Counted from the stretch's first letter, positions 1-11,194 are shown. The stretch: DNA of 64,000 nt from Peromyscus leucopus (GCF_004664715.2 NC_051068.1:10341298-10405297), one strand, 5' to 3'. Translations and numbers: made by a program. The notes: a model not told the origin generated them from the letters alone.

Positions 1-619
1 GCAGCTCAGAATCCTGAGGGTAGGAGTATTTTTTCACTAGAACTGGAATTGCTTTTCAGTGGGCTGCTCTGTGAGCCCTTGAAAGCTGCAGTCAGAACAC
101 AGAGAGGATGGGAAGCTAGTCCCGTAGAGGTGTGCTGGCCTGGCAAAGCAGTCTATCCGTGGTCAAGACCACGAATGGCTTGAAGGACAGTGTCCTGGCT
201 GACAGCAGGGGATGCTGCTGTCATCAGAAAGGGTGAAGGAGACAGTGGGTCGTCCTGTGTCACTGACACTTGGCAGGGTGGGTGGGGTTTATGCCCATGT
301 TATCGGTGACAAGGGAACACACACGAGTCATGTACAGTTAGGGGACAAAGGTAGGCACCGGGCTTCTGTGCAGGAGCTTAGGCATCAGTTTCAGGAAGGC
401 TTCCCAGAGGACCTGGAGAGCGGGTAGTGGGTCTCCAGCTGGAGAAAGGTTACAACAATGGTTGTTTTTCTCGGCACTTTAGGAAGCTGGGTGCTGTCAA
501 GATGTCAGACGTATGTGCGAGACAAGATCCAAAGCAGATCTTTTTTATTTATTTAATTTTCCCCCTTAATCTACACATAACAGTTCTCAACTAACCTTCT
601 GTGAGTTGTGTTCTAAAGC
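1..619. other. Unique-looking sequence, no gene recognised
   Basis: No exon-like frame is visible. Around 375-415 a purine-rich stretch resembles the 5' part of the old mammalian repeat suspected at 1180-1335, but the match is too weak to call. A short T-rich and AT-rich run lies at 541-570. Confidence 0.5.
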
Positions 620-745
620 TTATCTCTTCAAAGTGTGGTTGGTCCCTAGGCTGCTGTAACAGTATCCCCAGTGATTGTGTTGGAAATGCAGACACTCAGG
701 TTCCACCACAAGCCAGCATTTGCACAAGAGTCCCAGTTCACTTTA
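620..745. repeat. MER5A-like hAT-Charlie MITE relic
   Basis: The order of landmarks matches the MER5A consensus as I remember it: a 'tcaaagtgtgg' start, 'ggtccctaggctgctg', then 'ggaaatgcagacactcagg' followed by 'ttccacc'. MER5 elements are non-autonomous hAT DNA transposons fixed in early placental mammals. This copy is truncated and diverged. Confidence 0.7.
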
Positions 746-1179
746 ATGCCCATTGCACCTTGCAGACCGTTCCTTTGGAAGGTGGGGTAGGAACTCTTTG
801 TTCCTTTATTTTCCGGTTTATAGGATTGGCAAAATTTGATTGAGGATGTTCCTGGGGAAGGTGGTGTCCTGCTCTTGAAGAGCTTGCTTGTGTAGTGATG
901 AAGAGGAGGCACATGTGGAGAACAGCTCTATTCACAGTGGCTTGGCTGTGGAGAGGAGAGTGTTCTGCAAATGTCTGCTGAGCCCCCATAGGCTTCACGG
1001 AGGTTAAACTTCAGTGTTAGGTCCTTGCAGAGGATCAGATGGGATGTAGAGAGAATTCAGCCAGGGAAGCAAACAGACCTCATCAGAGGCAAGTATGAAG
1101 GCAGTGACTGAATCCCCCTTTCTGTTACTGTTTCTTCTCAATGCCCGCTGGGGAAAGGAACATATTTGTGATCGAGAGA
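746..1179. other. No feature recognised
   Basis: Mixed-composition sequence without recognised repeats. The short frames here overlap on both strands and show no coding signature. Confidence 0.5.
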
Positions 1180-1335
1180 GGGCGAGGAGCCCCTTGTGCA
1201 TGGTCTTGAAGGCTCTACCAAGGACTTGGGTTTTTATTCTAAGAAAATAAAAATCATTCTTTTCGTATACAGAATATTGACATGATCTGATACATGTTTG
1301 AAAGATCTCCCTATCTGTTGTGGGCTCATGGATGT
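1180..1335. repeat. Fragment of an old mammalian repeat, family not named
   Basis: The landmarks 'caaggacttgggtttttatt', 'gacatgatctgatacatg' and 'gaaagatctccctatctg' occur in the same order in a repeat I recall from many mammals, in which a 'ttttattctaag' motif precedes a 'gacatgatctga' motif. I cannot name the family with certainty. Confidence 0.4.
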
Positions 1336-1477
1336 ATGGAGATGACTTATGGGTTCTTACAGGAACTAAGAATGATTGGCTCTTTGGACTGTGGGCACAG
1401 GAAATCAGAAAAGGTAGGAGAATTCACAACACACTTGGGATACACAATCATAGTGAGTGTTTGATATGGAGTAATTT

Positions 1478-1834
1478 TCTTATTGCTGTGACAAAATACC
1501 TTGAAAGGTACGATTTAAGGAAGGAAATAGTTTGGTTCGCTGTTTAGGGGTAAGCAGTACAGTGTGACAGGGACGTCAGAATGGCAGAAGCATGAAGTGG
1601 TTAGTCACATTACTTCTAGTCAGGAAGCAGAGAAATACATGCTGGTGTCCATCTCTCCTTCTCCCTGTTCTCTTTGGGCTCTGTCCGAGACTCCAGCCCT
1701 TGGGTGGGAATACCAGTATTCAGGATGGCCTTTCCTTCTTCAGTTATGCACCTCAGAAACACCCTCACAGATACACCAAGAGCTGTGTCTCCTAGGTGAT
1801 TTCTAGATCCAGTCAGACTGACAATGAAGTTTAA
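1478..1834 (+). mobile_element. Rodent medium-reiterated dispersed element, copy 1 of 4
   Basis: Starts at 'ttattgctgtgacaaaatac' and ends near 'gtcagactgacaatgaag', with 'tcaggaagcagagaaatac' in the middle and 'tctcctaggtgatttctag' near the end. The same blocks in the same order occur at 34196, 37375 and 47262. I remember this as a rodent dispersed family (RMER1-like, name from memory). It has no coding capacity. Orientation is arbitrary but is the same for all four copies. Confidence 0.7.
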
Positions 1835-2749
1835 GCAGCATGGGATGTAGGATTGGATTTCTGGCTGGTGCTGATGGTCAATGGTGATAGTGTGCATGAG
1901 AATCGATAGCACTGGAGAGGACCCTCACAACGAGGACCCCTTGCCTTCCATACTGGGGAGCAGATTTATAAGAAGTTGCTTTGGAGCTCAGAGAAGATAC
2001 TAACATGTAGGGCAGGGTAGAGAATTTGTAGGGTTTAGTGGACGCTTACTGGGAGTTTTAGGAGTTGAAAAGTTGTGATGAAGACCTCAGGAGGCAGAGC
2101 TCCTCAACATAAAAACATCTCTCGGGACATACAGACGAATGAATCACAGACATCTGAGAAAGGATAGGCACAATTAGAATTTGTCTTGATCTGAGTGACA
2201 ATTAATTAAAAAGTGTAGCATGGGACCTTGGATGAAGGTTGTTTCAAATTAGCTGTCAGCTCTTCTGTGTTTTGTTTCTGGAAAAGCTTTATGCATATGT
2301 AGAGGAATAAATGAAGACATTCTTCATGTTGAATCCTTTTCTGTAGCCTATGACTCTGTATTATATCCAACCCAAGGGTCAAAATTGCCTAGGCATAGAA
2401 TAGAAAAACCAGACTATTGACAATGACATATTGATAAGTTCTTAGCAAATGCTTTTGTTAACAAAGACTACTTAACAACATTAGGAAGCCTCAGGTTATA
2501 TCTGCTTATCTGTGATTCCATTACTTCAGACCCAGGTAGAATCAGTGCATGTAGATGGTCACTGTCATAGGGTAAAGGCCCTTTTGACCTATTCCAAAAT
2601 AGGTACCCAGAGAGTAATAAATACACATGAGTAGGGCATTTCTAACATGAAGTCACATGTTAGTTTTGAAGTCTCCAGAAATGTTTCTGTGCATTTCCCT
2701 TCCAATGAAGAAATACAAGAGGTCAAAGTCAGATGATCCAGTGGAAGGG
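1835..2749. other. No feature recognised
   Basis: Moderately AT-rich, with no tandem repeat, SINE or exon-like frame. It may contain repeats too old to recognise by eye. Confidence 0.5.
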
Positions 2750-2925
2750 ATGTTGTAGGTATTGGAGCCACAAAGATTTTAATTAGAATATTTATGTTGC
2801 TGCTTACTAATTGCGTGATCTTGAATGCAAGCAACTTCTCAGAACTTCAACATCCCCACCTATAAAATGGGGGTCAGCATCAACAACAACAGTTTATGTA
2901 AAGCATTGTGAGGTTAAAAAATAAC
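2750..2925 (+). repeat. MIR SINE, sense
   Basis: The MIR core is clear: a 'gcgtgatcttg' block, then the diagnostic 'cctataaaatgggg' followed by 'cagtttatgtaaagcattgt'. MIR is an inactive tRNA-derived SINE of early mammals. Confidence 0.75.
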
Positions 2926-3110
2926 CAGAAACAATAAGTTGAAAACAACAGAACTCTGAAATGGAAGTCTTTGGTGTTACTATGGATAGTGGTTAGTTGA
3001 TTTATAGCTGCTGCTGCCTTGCCTTTAGTCAGTATCCTCTGCATCATTCTAGTGAGGCTGATGCTAAAATGGAGAGAGCTAAGGTCTTCAACATGGTTGT
3101 CATAGAACGT

Positions 3111-3540
3111 GGTTCTGGCTATGGACATTCCTCCTGGAACACCATCCTGGGTTCTGGCTATGGACATTCCTCCTGGAACACCATCCTGGGTTCTGGCTAT
3201 GGACATTCCCCCTTGAACGTCATCCTGGGTTCTGGCTATGGACATTCCCACTGGAACACCATCCTGGGTTCTGGCTATGGACATTCCCCCTTGAACGTCA
3301 TCCTGGGTTCTGGCTATGGACATTCCCCTGGAACACCATCCTGGTTCTGGCTATGGACATTCCCCCTTGAACGTCATCCTGGGTTCTGGCTATGGACATT
3401 CCCACTGGAACACCATCCTGGGTTCTGGCTATGGGCATTCCCCCTGGAACACCATCCCAGGTTCTGGCTATGGACATTCCCCCTGGAACATCATCCTGGG
3501 TTCTGGCTATGGGTATTCCCCCTCTGAACATTATCCTGGG
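3111..3540. repeat. 39-bp minisatellite, 11 units
   Basis: Units begin with 'ggttctggctatggacattc' at 3111, 3150, 3189, 3228, 3267, 3306, 3343, 3382, 3421, 3460 and 3499. All are 39 bp except the sixth, which is 37 bp. Variants of the second half ('ctggaacacc' and 'cttgaacgtc') alternate from unit 3 to unit 8, which is a higher-order pattern. Because 39 is a multiple of three, both strands read open through it, giving a glycine- and tyrosine-bearing peptide repeat on the plus strand. The 37-bp unit shifts the frame, the longest plus-strand frame has no ATG at its first codon, and no splice context is evident. I read it as non-coding. Confidence 0.95.
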
Positions 3541-4139
3541 GTGTGTGTTTAGTTGTAGTGTGTATGTATTTAAACCTGTTATCCACAGAATTCTACCTCA
3601 GTTTGTACAACATTCAATCTCAAGGTCTGCCTACTTGTACAGTTCAGTCAAGAAAAGAGTTGATGATCTTGGGCTAAAAATAGGGGAGAGGCTACTGATG
3701 GTCTTTAAGGCACACTAAAACCCCTGGAGTATAGATACTTAATGAAGAATTCTAAACTTTGTAATTTTCACACAAACATGATACTAATTAGCACATAAAT
3801 ACTTTTTTCTTTCTTCATCTAAGGGGGAAGGGTAGTTCTGGAAGTGTCTAGTCTGGGTTTTTCTATGCAGAGGACTAGGTTTTGTCCTTCCCTGGGGAAA
3901 ATTTCTAGTACAGACAGACAGACATGAAAGAGAATATAGTCTCAGTCCCCACTCTTAGGCACCAAGGTGTCAGCATGGGCTCTGCCCATCCTAAGGTTAT
4001 TCTAGAGCCAACAATCACTAGAAAGACCTTCTCCTACCCATGTACGAGGCTGGGGCAGAGCTCGGTGCCAGGACAATAAAATAGGACCGTTTGCCTTGAC
4101 CACTGCATATTTCCCCTCTCTTCCTCATCTCATTTCCTT
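3541..4139. other. No feature recognised
   Basis: No repeat or coding feature recognised between the minisatellite and the L2 fragment. Confidence 0.5.
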
Positions 4140-4300
4140 TAACAACATTGATTTACCCTCTGACACACATCAGTGCCTGTATTCATGTTGCTGGGAAAAG
4201 GAGCATTGTCTGCCTTGCTCATTGCTCACCATCAGTTCCAACAGAGCCTGGTAGGTTGTAGGTCTGCTGGATAAACACTGTCTGAATCAGTGACCAGCAA
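4140..4300 (+). repeat. L2 LINE 3'-end fragment, sense
   Basis: The series 'gagcattgtctgccttgctc', 'cagagcctggtaggttgtag' and 'ggataaacactgtctgaat' follows the L2 3' end (a 'gtctgccttgttcactgct' type block, a 'gcctggcacatagtagg' type block, then a 'caataaatatttg' type block). Heavily diverged. Confidence 0.5.
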
Positions 4301-4849
4301 ACAAACACACTGAACAGTGTAGCTATGTAACTACAGAACACTCAACCTCTCTGGGTCCCATGGTAACAACATCTAAAAGGGTTGTTTCATGTCTGTCTGC
4401 ACTGGAAATTTTCTATGTAGCTAGAATTAAATGTAGAATAAGAGAGGTCGCCCTAATAATGATATGTGATAAAACTTTGGGGCCAGCAGGAGGGAATGTT
4501 TGTTTCTGGTTGACATGATTCCTTTTCAGATGGCATTGTGGGAGATTATTAATACAGAGTTTTCTGTACGTCTGACTTCTGTAGCAGTTGGGACTTTGTG
4601 AGATATGGGGATGGACTACTCAGATTAGGGAGGAGATGCTGATGGTGACTCCTTACCTCCTAGAGTATGGGCTCTAACTGTGTGTTCACTTTCACCAGAC
4701 CCCGCTCTCCAGCATTTAGATAGTCAGCCAATGCCCTATCATAGAAATTCTCCCTGACGGCAATGGACTGATAAGGCTCCATTTCAAGACTGAAGGAGAA
4801 ATGTCCGTTTCACTTCCTGCCACATCCATTGGCCAGAGGGAACAGATTA
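4301..4849. other. No feature recognised
   Basis: No repeat or exon-like structure seen. Confidence 0.5.
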
Positions 4850-4860
4850 AAAACACAGAG

Positions 4861-5009
4861 AGAAGGCTGCATTATGATGGTGCACACCTTTGATTCCGGC
4901 ACCCGGGAAGCAGAGACAGGTGGATCTCTGTGAGTTCAAGGCCAGCCTGGTCAACAGGGCATTCCAGGCAAGTAGTGGCTACATAGAGAGTTCCCATCTG
5001 AAAAAGAAT
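4861..5009 (+). repeat. B1 SINE, sense
   Basis: The B1 body reads 'gatggtgcacacctttgatt', 'gtggatctctgtgagttcaa' and 'ggccagcctggtcaacaggg'. B1 derives from 7SL RNA and is restricted to rodents and close relatives. Flanking 'aaaacacaga' (4850-4859) and 'aaagcacaga' (5010-5019) look like a target-site duplication with one mismatch. Confidence 0.85.
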
Positions 5010-5228
5010 AAAGCACAGACTGTGGAGTCAGGCCTTTAGAATTCCCAACCCAGACCTTGCAGTTGTGAAGATGCTCGATCCTGCTCTTCCACCCACCTCC
5101 ACAGAGCAGGATAATAGGATAGCACCTGGCTCCTCTTCCACACAGATTCCTGAGCCTTGAGGGAGGGGCTTGCTGAAGGCATCCCATTTAGGATTGAGTG
5201 CTCCAACATCTTCCACTTTGTATACCTT

Positions 5229-5614
5229 GTCCAGTGTAGCTGGAGGTTTCTCTAGTCCTGTTGGGGCCCACAGCCACTCAGACCCAAGTAAACACATAGA
5301 GACTTATATTACTTATAAACTGTATGGCCATGGTGGGCTTCTTGCTATCTAGTTCTTACATCTTAAATTAACCCATTTCTATTAATCTTTAAGTTGCCAT
5401 GTGGCTTGTGGCTTACTGGTATCTTTACATCTTCTCATGGCGGCAGCAGCTGGCAGCGTATCCTGACTCAGCCTTCCACTTCCCAGAATTCTCTTCTCTC
5501 TTATCCCGCCTACACTATACTTCCTGCCTGGCTACTAGCCAATCAGCATTTTATTTATCAATGAACCAGAGTAACACATTCACAGCATACAGAAAGACAT
5601 GCCCAGCAGTCCAG
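5229..5614 (-). mobile_element. Solo LTR of an ERV2/ERVK-like family with 6-bp target duplication
   Basis: The LTR spans 5235-5608 (374 bp). On the plus strand it starts TGTAGCTGG and ends CCCAGCA, giving the TG...CA termini of a retroviral LTR. The hexamer GTCCAG sits directly on both sides (5229-5234 and 5609-5614), a perfect 6-bp target duplication. Internal blocks ('agagacttatatt', 'aaattaacccatttctatta', 'tgtggcttgtggcttac') are shared in order with the two LTRs of the provirus at 54381-57527, whose primer binding site fixes the orientation as minus. No internal region or second LTR is nearby, so this is a solo LTR, presumably left by LTR-LTR recombination. Confidence 0.88.
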
Positions 5615-5744
5615 TTGCTGGCCTCAGTGTTAATTTCCACTGACTACAAAAAGAAGCTTCTCTGACAAGGGTTGAGCAGGACACTGACCCACGGGTGTAG
5701 CAATACGTCATTAGGACTCATTTTACTGCTATGTTCCTTTAGCA

Positions 5745-5910
5745 AAATAATAGCTAGTTTCAGGTTCTCGACCACTTTGGCACTGTCTGGCATGGCTTCC
5801 ATCTCATGCATTGGGCCTTAAAGCTAACAAAAAGTGGTTGGTTACTCCCATAACATGAATGTCTTTTATTGCATCAATATATCTTATGAGCAGGTCTCTG
5901 CTGTAAATCA
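5745..5910. repeat. Possible rodent dispersed repeat fragment
   Basis: The block 'ttgggccttaaagctaac' followed by 'gtggttggttactcccataa' resembles a dispersed sequence I recall from rodent genomes. It abuts the L1 3' end at 5912 and may be part of the same insertion. Name unknown. Confidence 0.4.
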
Positions 5911-5911
5911 A

Positions 5912-6432
5912 AAGGTTTGTAGGGGGTGGATGACAGTGTCTTCCAGATCCAACAGGACTGATGCACATGTGAACTCATAGGGACTGTGGCAGCATGCACA
6001 AGCTTTGCACATGTTCAAGCCAAATGGAATCCTGGCATTGAGAAGGTGAAGTAGACGCAGAGTCCCACTACTAACCAAGAAACTATTTGCGGTTGATAAC
6101 TGCCGGTGAAGGGAAAATTAGTTTGTTCCAATGGAGTATCAATAGGCATTGCAGCCCAGGAGTAGTTGGCCAACATAGCGAAAACTCCATTTTTTTTGTG
6201 GGATTTTGTTTCATTTTGGCTTTTTTTGTTTGCGTGTTTGTTTGTTTTGATTTTCGTAATTTGGGAGATAGAGAAAGAGGTAAAAAAGAGAGAGAAAAAG
6301 ACAGAGATGGAGAAAGACAAAGGAAGAATGAACATGATTGGTTGGGTGGGGAGGTGAGGGAATGAGGAGAAGTTGGGGGAGGGGAAACGTGATCAAAACA
6401 TATTGTATGAAAATTTAAGCAAATAATAATAG
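5912..6432 (+). mobile_element. LINE-1 3' UTR, rodent Lx type, sense
   Basis: The order matches a rodent L1 3' UTR: 'gatgcacatgtgaactcata', 'gactgtggcagcatgcacaa', 'ttgataactgccggtgaagg', a T-rich tract (6185-6250), a GA-rich tract (6265-6335), then 'gaggggaaacgtgatcaaaa' and 'catattgtatgaaaattt'. No ORF2 remains, so it is a 5'-truncated copy. Confidence 0.8.
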
Positions 6433-6954
6433 AGTGGCACCTGGTTCACAGGAGGAGAATTAATGGGCCAGCGTGTGCAGTATCTCAGTCAGTACCGGGC
6501 ACACAGTCTGCACCGCATGTTTGTTTGTTAGTAAAGTACCTGGCTGTGCTGGACCGCAGGAACAACCTCAACGGCAGTTTGCAGTGGGCAGCCAAGTGTT
6601 CAGTCAGATAAAACCCAGCAGGAGCTGTGCTGCAGGAATTAAGTAAGGGGAAATGAATACTGGGGCATAGGAGCATGTACGTTTTACCCCACGCCACACA
6701 TGTCTGACAGCAAAATGGTAGTAAAAGATGCCACTGCTTACATGCACTCTGAAGCATCCAGCAGCCACAGCCACTATCCCAGGGCAATGAGGATGTCTGA
6801 GCCCCTTATCCAGGGATGCTATTGGCCGTCTCCACCGGGGCACATGTGATTAACTTCACAAACTTTTCACTTAAAATCTACATTCTGAGAAGCAGGCTTC
6901 TGTTTTCCAGAGGTGAATAGAGGGGGTGAAAGGATGGGATAGTATTTATTAATT
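6433..6954. other. No feature recognised
   Basis: Mixed-composition sequence, with no repeat or exon-like signal. Confidence 0.5.
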
Positions 6955-7095
6955 TATTAATTTTTGGTACAGGGCCTCGTATGTAACCTTGACTGCCCTG
7001 AAATTCACTATGTAGCCCAGGCTAACCTTGGACTTACGCCAATTCTCCTGTTTCTACCTCTCATATGCTGGGATCATAGGCATGTTGCACGTTCC
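6955..7095 (-). repeat. Old B1 SINE, antisense
   Basis: The reverse-complement B1 layout is visible: 'gaaattcactatgtagccca', 'ggctaaccttggacttac', then 'atgctgggatcataggcatg'. Diverged more than the other B1 copies here. Confidence 0.75.
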
Positions 7096-8919
7096 AAATT
7101 ATATCTGAAATTTGCCAGCTTCTTGGGATAGTACACAGATTAGCAAGACAAACTTTGGTGGAAAGTGGAAATGCAAATTAACATTGACCAGGTGTTCCCA
7201 GGCATATATTTCTGGTGGTAAACAGTCTGTTGGTGTGTGATTTGCCTTCAAAGAGAGTCTTGCATTTCAGTCTTGAAAATCAAACATTTTCAAGTGTGAG
7301 CATCTCTCCTTCATCCTCTCTTGAAGTTTTCTCCAGTGGGTAAGTGGGTCCCCCTCAGGCCTCACAAGCTCTGTCGTTTGCCAAGCTATTCTGGAATGTT
7401 CTTAGTCACTAAAGAAAGACCGATTTTTGTTCTGAGACTTTGAGGGGGAGGAGCCTTCAGTTAGTAATAAATGACCTGTCCTGGTCGGAAAGGGAGATGA
7501 CCACCCACCATGTGAATCACAGGCGGAATTCACAAGGCTCTGTGTGGAACACACCCTAGTCTGTGTTTCCTTTTTCTTTCTAGAGAACTAATAAGTCTTG
7601 GCAGATGAGGCGAAACAAGTGAGAAATGAATATGAACTTCAGGCCCCCAGCAGTACAAGAAAGAAAGAAAGAAAGAAAAAAAAGAATTAGCATTGGGTTG
7701 ATATGAAGAGAAACCACAGCCAACTGTAGAAATGCATCCTCTGCCTTACATATCCCCTCCAAATAAACCCGTGCATTGCAGAAAATGGTAAATAATGCTT
7801 GAAATGGCAGAAGCTGGTTGTGGGGAAATAAGAACCAGGTGTCTGAAGAAGGAAAACCAAAGAGAGCATACATTTTCTGTCAACAATCCCACCATAAATC
7901 AGAGCAACGCCACCATCACGACCTGCAGCCCGCGGGGAAGAGACTGTTGTAAAAATGATAAATCAGAATCACTGCACACCAGGTCTTGATAAAACAAAGA
8001 AAGTTGGTCTCAGGGTCTGATATATATCCATAATCACAGAGAAACAGAACTTGATCAGTGGAGGGCCAAATGCGAGGAAATGCAAACTTCAGAACTGGGT
8101 GGCTGCTTAATATTCTGACCTAGCCGAGCATGGGATAATACAGCAGAAATAGATGACTCGGTGGGATCTGGCTGTAATACAAACTTGTTCCCAAGAATAG
8201 GACTATATATATGCCAGGCCTGTTCATCACAATTTTATATATTCTTAACACCTAGCAACAAAGAATATACTATCTATACCACCTTCATAAAACAAGGTTA
8301 ATATATTTCCTCAAGTTTATTGTTTCTTTCAAGAAACAAAATTCTCAATTCCCTTTAAAATGTTTATGTGTAAAAAACGAGCTGTTGCTTCATTTCCTTA
8401 AATCACCATCCTAATTACATTCTCCAAAGACTCTCCGATTCTGCTCATTTGTGTGTGCTGTGTGTAAGGCATCAGGATGCAGGAAACATCTTGAGGTTGA
8501 CTAGGCGTTAGGGTCAAGGGTCAATAGCTTCCATTACATTGTGCTTCCATTCCACTGAAGCACTCACTGGTCTAGCTGCTCTCAGGGACTCTCAAGGACT
8601 GTTTACAATGCAGCAAACTTTCAAGGAGGGAAGGGAGAATCCTTGTGTGGGAGTGTCTCAACGGCTGAATTATAAGGAGGGCTAGATAAAGTGTTTACCT
8701 AATACAACATCTTCCGGCCTTGATATGTCCATGGTCCTTAGGACACGATGGAGTCATGATGACAAGTCTCTCGCTTGCTGTTCTACCTGGACAGCGCTGC
8801 TTCTAAGTGCAGGTGTTGGTGCCTCACAGCTCAGCATACTACCCTAGGGTAGGGGGTCTAGCCAGCACCTTCTCTTTCAGTGTCCCCATGACACTGGTGT
8901 CCAGCTCTCAAGGCTGCTA
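7096..8919. other. Mostly unique sequence, one small (GAAA)n
   Basis: A (GAAA)n tract lies at 7662-7684. The stretch 7690-7995, repeat-free and containing 'tggtaaataatgc' and 'accataaatcagagcaac', could hold conserved non-coding sequence, but this is a guess from appearance only. The rest is unassigned. Confidence 0.45.
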
Positions 8920-9050
8920 ATTTTCAAACTATTGTTGCAACAGCAAAAGCCTCACTCAGGGGAAACATGTAAATGCGGATTCTCAGGTTCCACCCTAACC
9001 CATCGAACTAGAAACTCGAAGAATTGGGCAACACAGCATTCTGTGTCATA
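8920..9050. repeat. MER5A-like hAT-Charlie MITE relic
   Basis: The blocks 'ctcactcaggggaaacatgt', 'aaatgcggattctcaggttc', 'caccctaacccatcgaac' and 'acagcattctgtgt' follow the MER5A order (aaatgca...attctc...gggcccca...aatctgtgtt). Confidence 0.7.
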
Positions 9051-10339
9051 GAGAGATCTCATTAACACAAATGCCTGAAAACACTGTCTAGGGAAAGCAG
9101 TGTCACCGTTCCTAAGGACATCTTTGTGACTTCCAAGCTAAGCTGGTGGTGGTTCTTGTACCTTCACATGAGTTAAGAGGTGATCGTCTCATTTTAAGGG
9201 TTTAAAAACACTGGGCTGAGGATTTCAAGGCCTCAATTAGGAGCATCAACCAGTTTTGTTGCAAAGTCAGGGTTACAACCCATAGTGGATCCTTCTGACC
9301 CAGCCCTATTTGATGACTAGTCATGGCTCACAGCTCCTCCTCATTGAAATGGAAAGGGGCCCAACTGGTTCTTCAATGACTTTAGAATTCAGGGTCCCCT
9401 GTGAAGAAATGGACTGATAAATGTATTCGTCTGGCTGCATAGTTACCTGGGATTCAATTCCATGTTTGCCAAAAGTTGTGATGCATAAAGAAGGGCTTGG
9501 ATCCCATCCATACTCAGTAGCTCTCTCACTGAAGGTCAGAGTAAATACAGCTGAGAAGTCATGGATGTGAAGCAGTAGAGGGACTTGTTCTAGAGCGAGA
9601 AGACCTCCCACCTTTCTATTTAGAGGCTACCTGACCAAGCTGTTTAATTTCTCTGAAGATCAATAGTGTTTCTTCTATAATGGTAGGGGAATAGCTTGCC
9701 TTTCTCATGGTGTTATAAAGAGGGTCAAGTGAGAGGAAATAGAGACAGGTGCCTTAAGACCCCACAATGTCCTTTAAATGTAGAGCCTATTACAGACAGT
9801 TACCTACCACCTTTGGCCTCAGGAATGCTCCCTTGCTGCCCTCACTTTCTTGTGCCAGGAGACCAAAAGCTTCTTTGGATAGTCAACTAAGTGTGCTGTT
9901 GGCAGATAAATCAGTTGTCCCCAGGCACAGTGCCAATCCCTCTAAATAATGATGCTGACACTGGATGGGTGTGGAATCCTGTGTGCATCAGAAGACGGAG
10001 GGCAAGGGAAGCTGTCAGGGCGGCTGCTGCTGGGATACAGTAAGCCATGTCAGGCTAGACAGGAGTTAGCTGCCTCCCAAGTGAGGTTAGTGATCCTGGA
10101 TGCGATCCAGAGCAGAAAACAGGAGCCAGGGCTTAGGGTATCTGAAGTGCTGACAGTCAGGTGACATTTTGGTGTGGCAACATGCAGGAGGAGACTCTGC
10201 CATCTCAGGATATGTCCATATCTTTTTCATGCAGGCAAGCCATGACCCTGAATTTGAAATCATCTTCCCCCAATCTCTGTGTTTACTTGACATTCAATAA
10301 ATGGTTGATACTATTTTTATTATGAAAACTATTCTGTGT
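9051..10339. other. No feature recognised
   Basis: No repeat named. 'cattcaataaatggttgata' near 10290 could be the last bases of an old MIR or L2 element. Confidence 0.45.
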
Positions 10340-10412
10340 GAAGTATTAAAAGAGGCATTTCATGTATATTTTCCCATTAATCTTTGCAGCGATGTGGGCA
10401 CTTAGGTACTAT
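10340..10412 (-). repeat. MIR SINE, antisense, left part of a split copy
   Basis: 'ttttcccattaatctttgca' followed by 'gcgatgtgggcacttaggta' corresponds to the antisense MIR 'catttaatccttacaac...ggtactatt' block. The element resumes at 10725 after a nested transposon. Confidence 0.6.
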
Positions 10413-10724
10413 AGTTTGTGTACATCCCAAATGCTTTAAGGCCAGAATGCTTTGGATCTGGGAATATTTACATATACACACATATACGTGATTGAAGTAT
10501 GTTGGGGATAGACCCAGGTCTAAACACAGAATGCATTTATTTACATTTCATCTCTACCTTCTGATATATCTTACAGAATATTTAAAATATTTTTGCACAT
10601 GAATCACTGTTACATAGTGCAGATACTTCCCCCTACTAATGACATCATCTCAATCTTCAAGAAGTTTTGGGTTTGGCCTGTGTTGCATTCAAGATTTTTA
10701 CATCAGGGAGGCAGAGACTGCGTT
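10413..10724. mobile_element. TcMar/Tigger-type MITE nested in a MIR
   Basis: The blocks 'cccaaatgctttaaggccag', 'gggaatatttacatatacac', 'gttggggatagacccaggtc', 'taaacacagaatgcattt' and 'aagaagttttgggtttggcc' run in the same order as a Tigger-group MITE consensus I remember, with palindromic ends and TA target duplication. TA dinucleotides lie at both ends of the block (near 10411 and 10724). It is about 312 bp and non-coding. The exact family name is uncertain. Confidence 0.7.
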
Positions 10725-10820
10725 ACTCTAGTTTTGCAGAAGAAGACCTAAGGCCCCAGGTGACTAATAACTCACCGAGACTGTAGCTGTAGTGTGGCAG
10801 GGCTAGAGTTGGAATGCTGG
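10725..10820 (-). repeat. MIR SINE, antisense, right part of the split copy
   Basis: 'ctctagttttgcagaagaag' is followed by 'gtagtgtggcagggctagag' and 'ttggaatgc', the antisense MIR 5' half (gaggaaactgagg...agtggcagagctgggat). It continues the fragment at 10340-10412. Confidence 0.65.
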
Positions 10821-11194
10821 GCTGTCTGGGGTCATCTCCCCACTCTGTTCAGTTGCTGTGCTGTGGCAACCCAAATGGTCCTAGCTGTAGGGACCGGAGC
10901 CAAGCCTTACTTCATCTCTGAGTGTGGCTCTTACGATGAGGTCTTCCCAGGTCTAGCCAGATGCGGGACCACACTTGCAGATCCATTCTCTGTCTGAGTT
11001 TCTTCTTTGGGGGGCACTCACTAGGCAGTTTTCCAAGGGTGACTCTAGACCTACCTACTTGTTAAAGGGGCAGGCTCAGGACCCCTGTATTAGACCAGAG
11101 GAATCAGAAGCTGAGAGTGAAGGCCCTGAGTTTGCATTTTAAGATGCACCAAGTGAGCGCCATGGGCGGACTGTCTGGAGGCTTATGTCATGCT
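10821..11194. other. No feature recognised
   Basis: No repeat or exon-like structure seen. Confidence 0.45.

Noticed and set aside
2997..3527. Long plus-strand frame through the 39-bp minisatellite as a protein gene
   Set aside because: It starts at TTG rather than ATG, is open only because the unit is 39 bp, and its repeat peptide is broken by the 37-bp unit. An overlapping frame of similar length runs on the other strand.
3111..3540. CRISPR-like array
   Set aside because: The units are directly adjacent with no unique spacers, and the window is mammalian.
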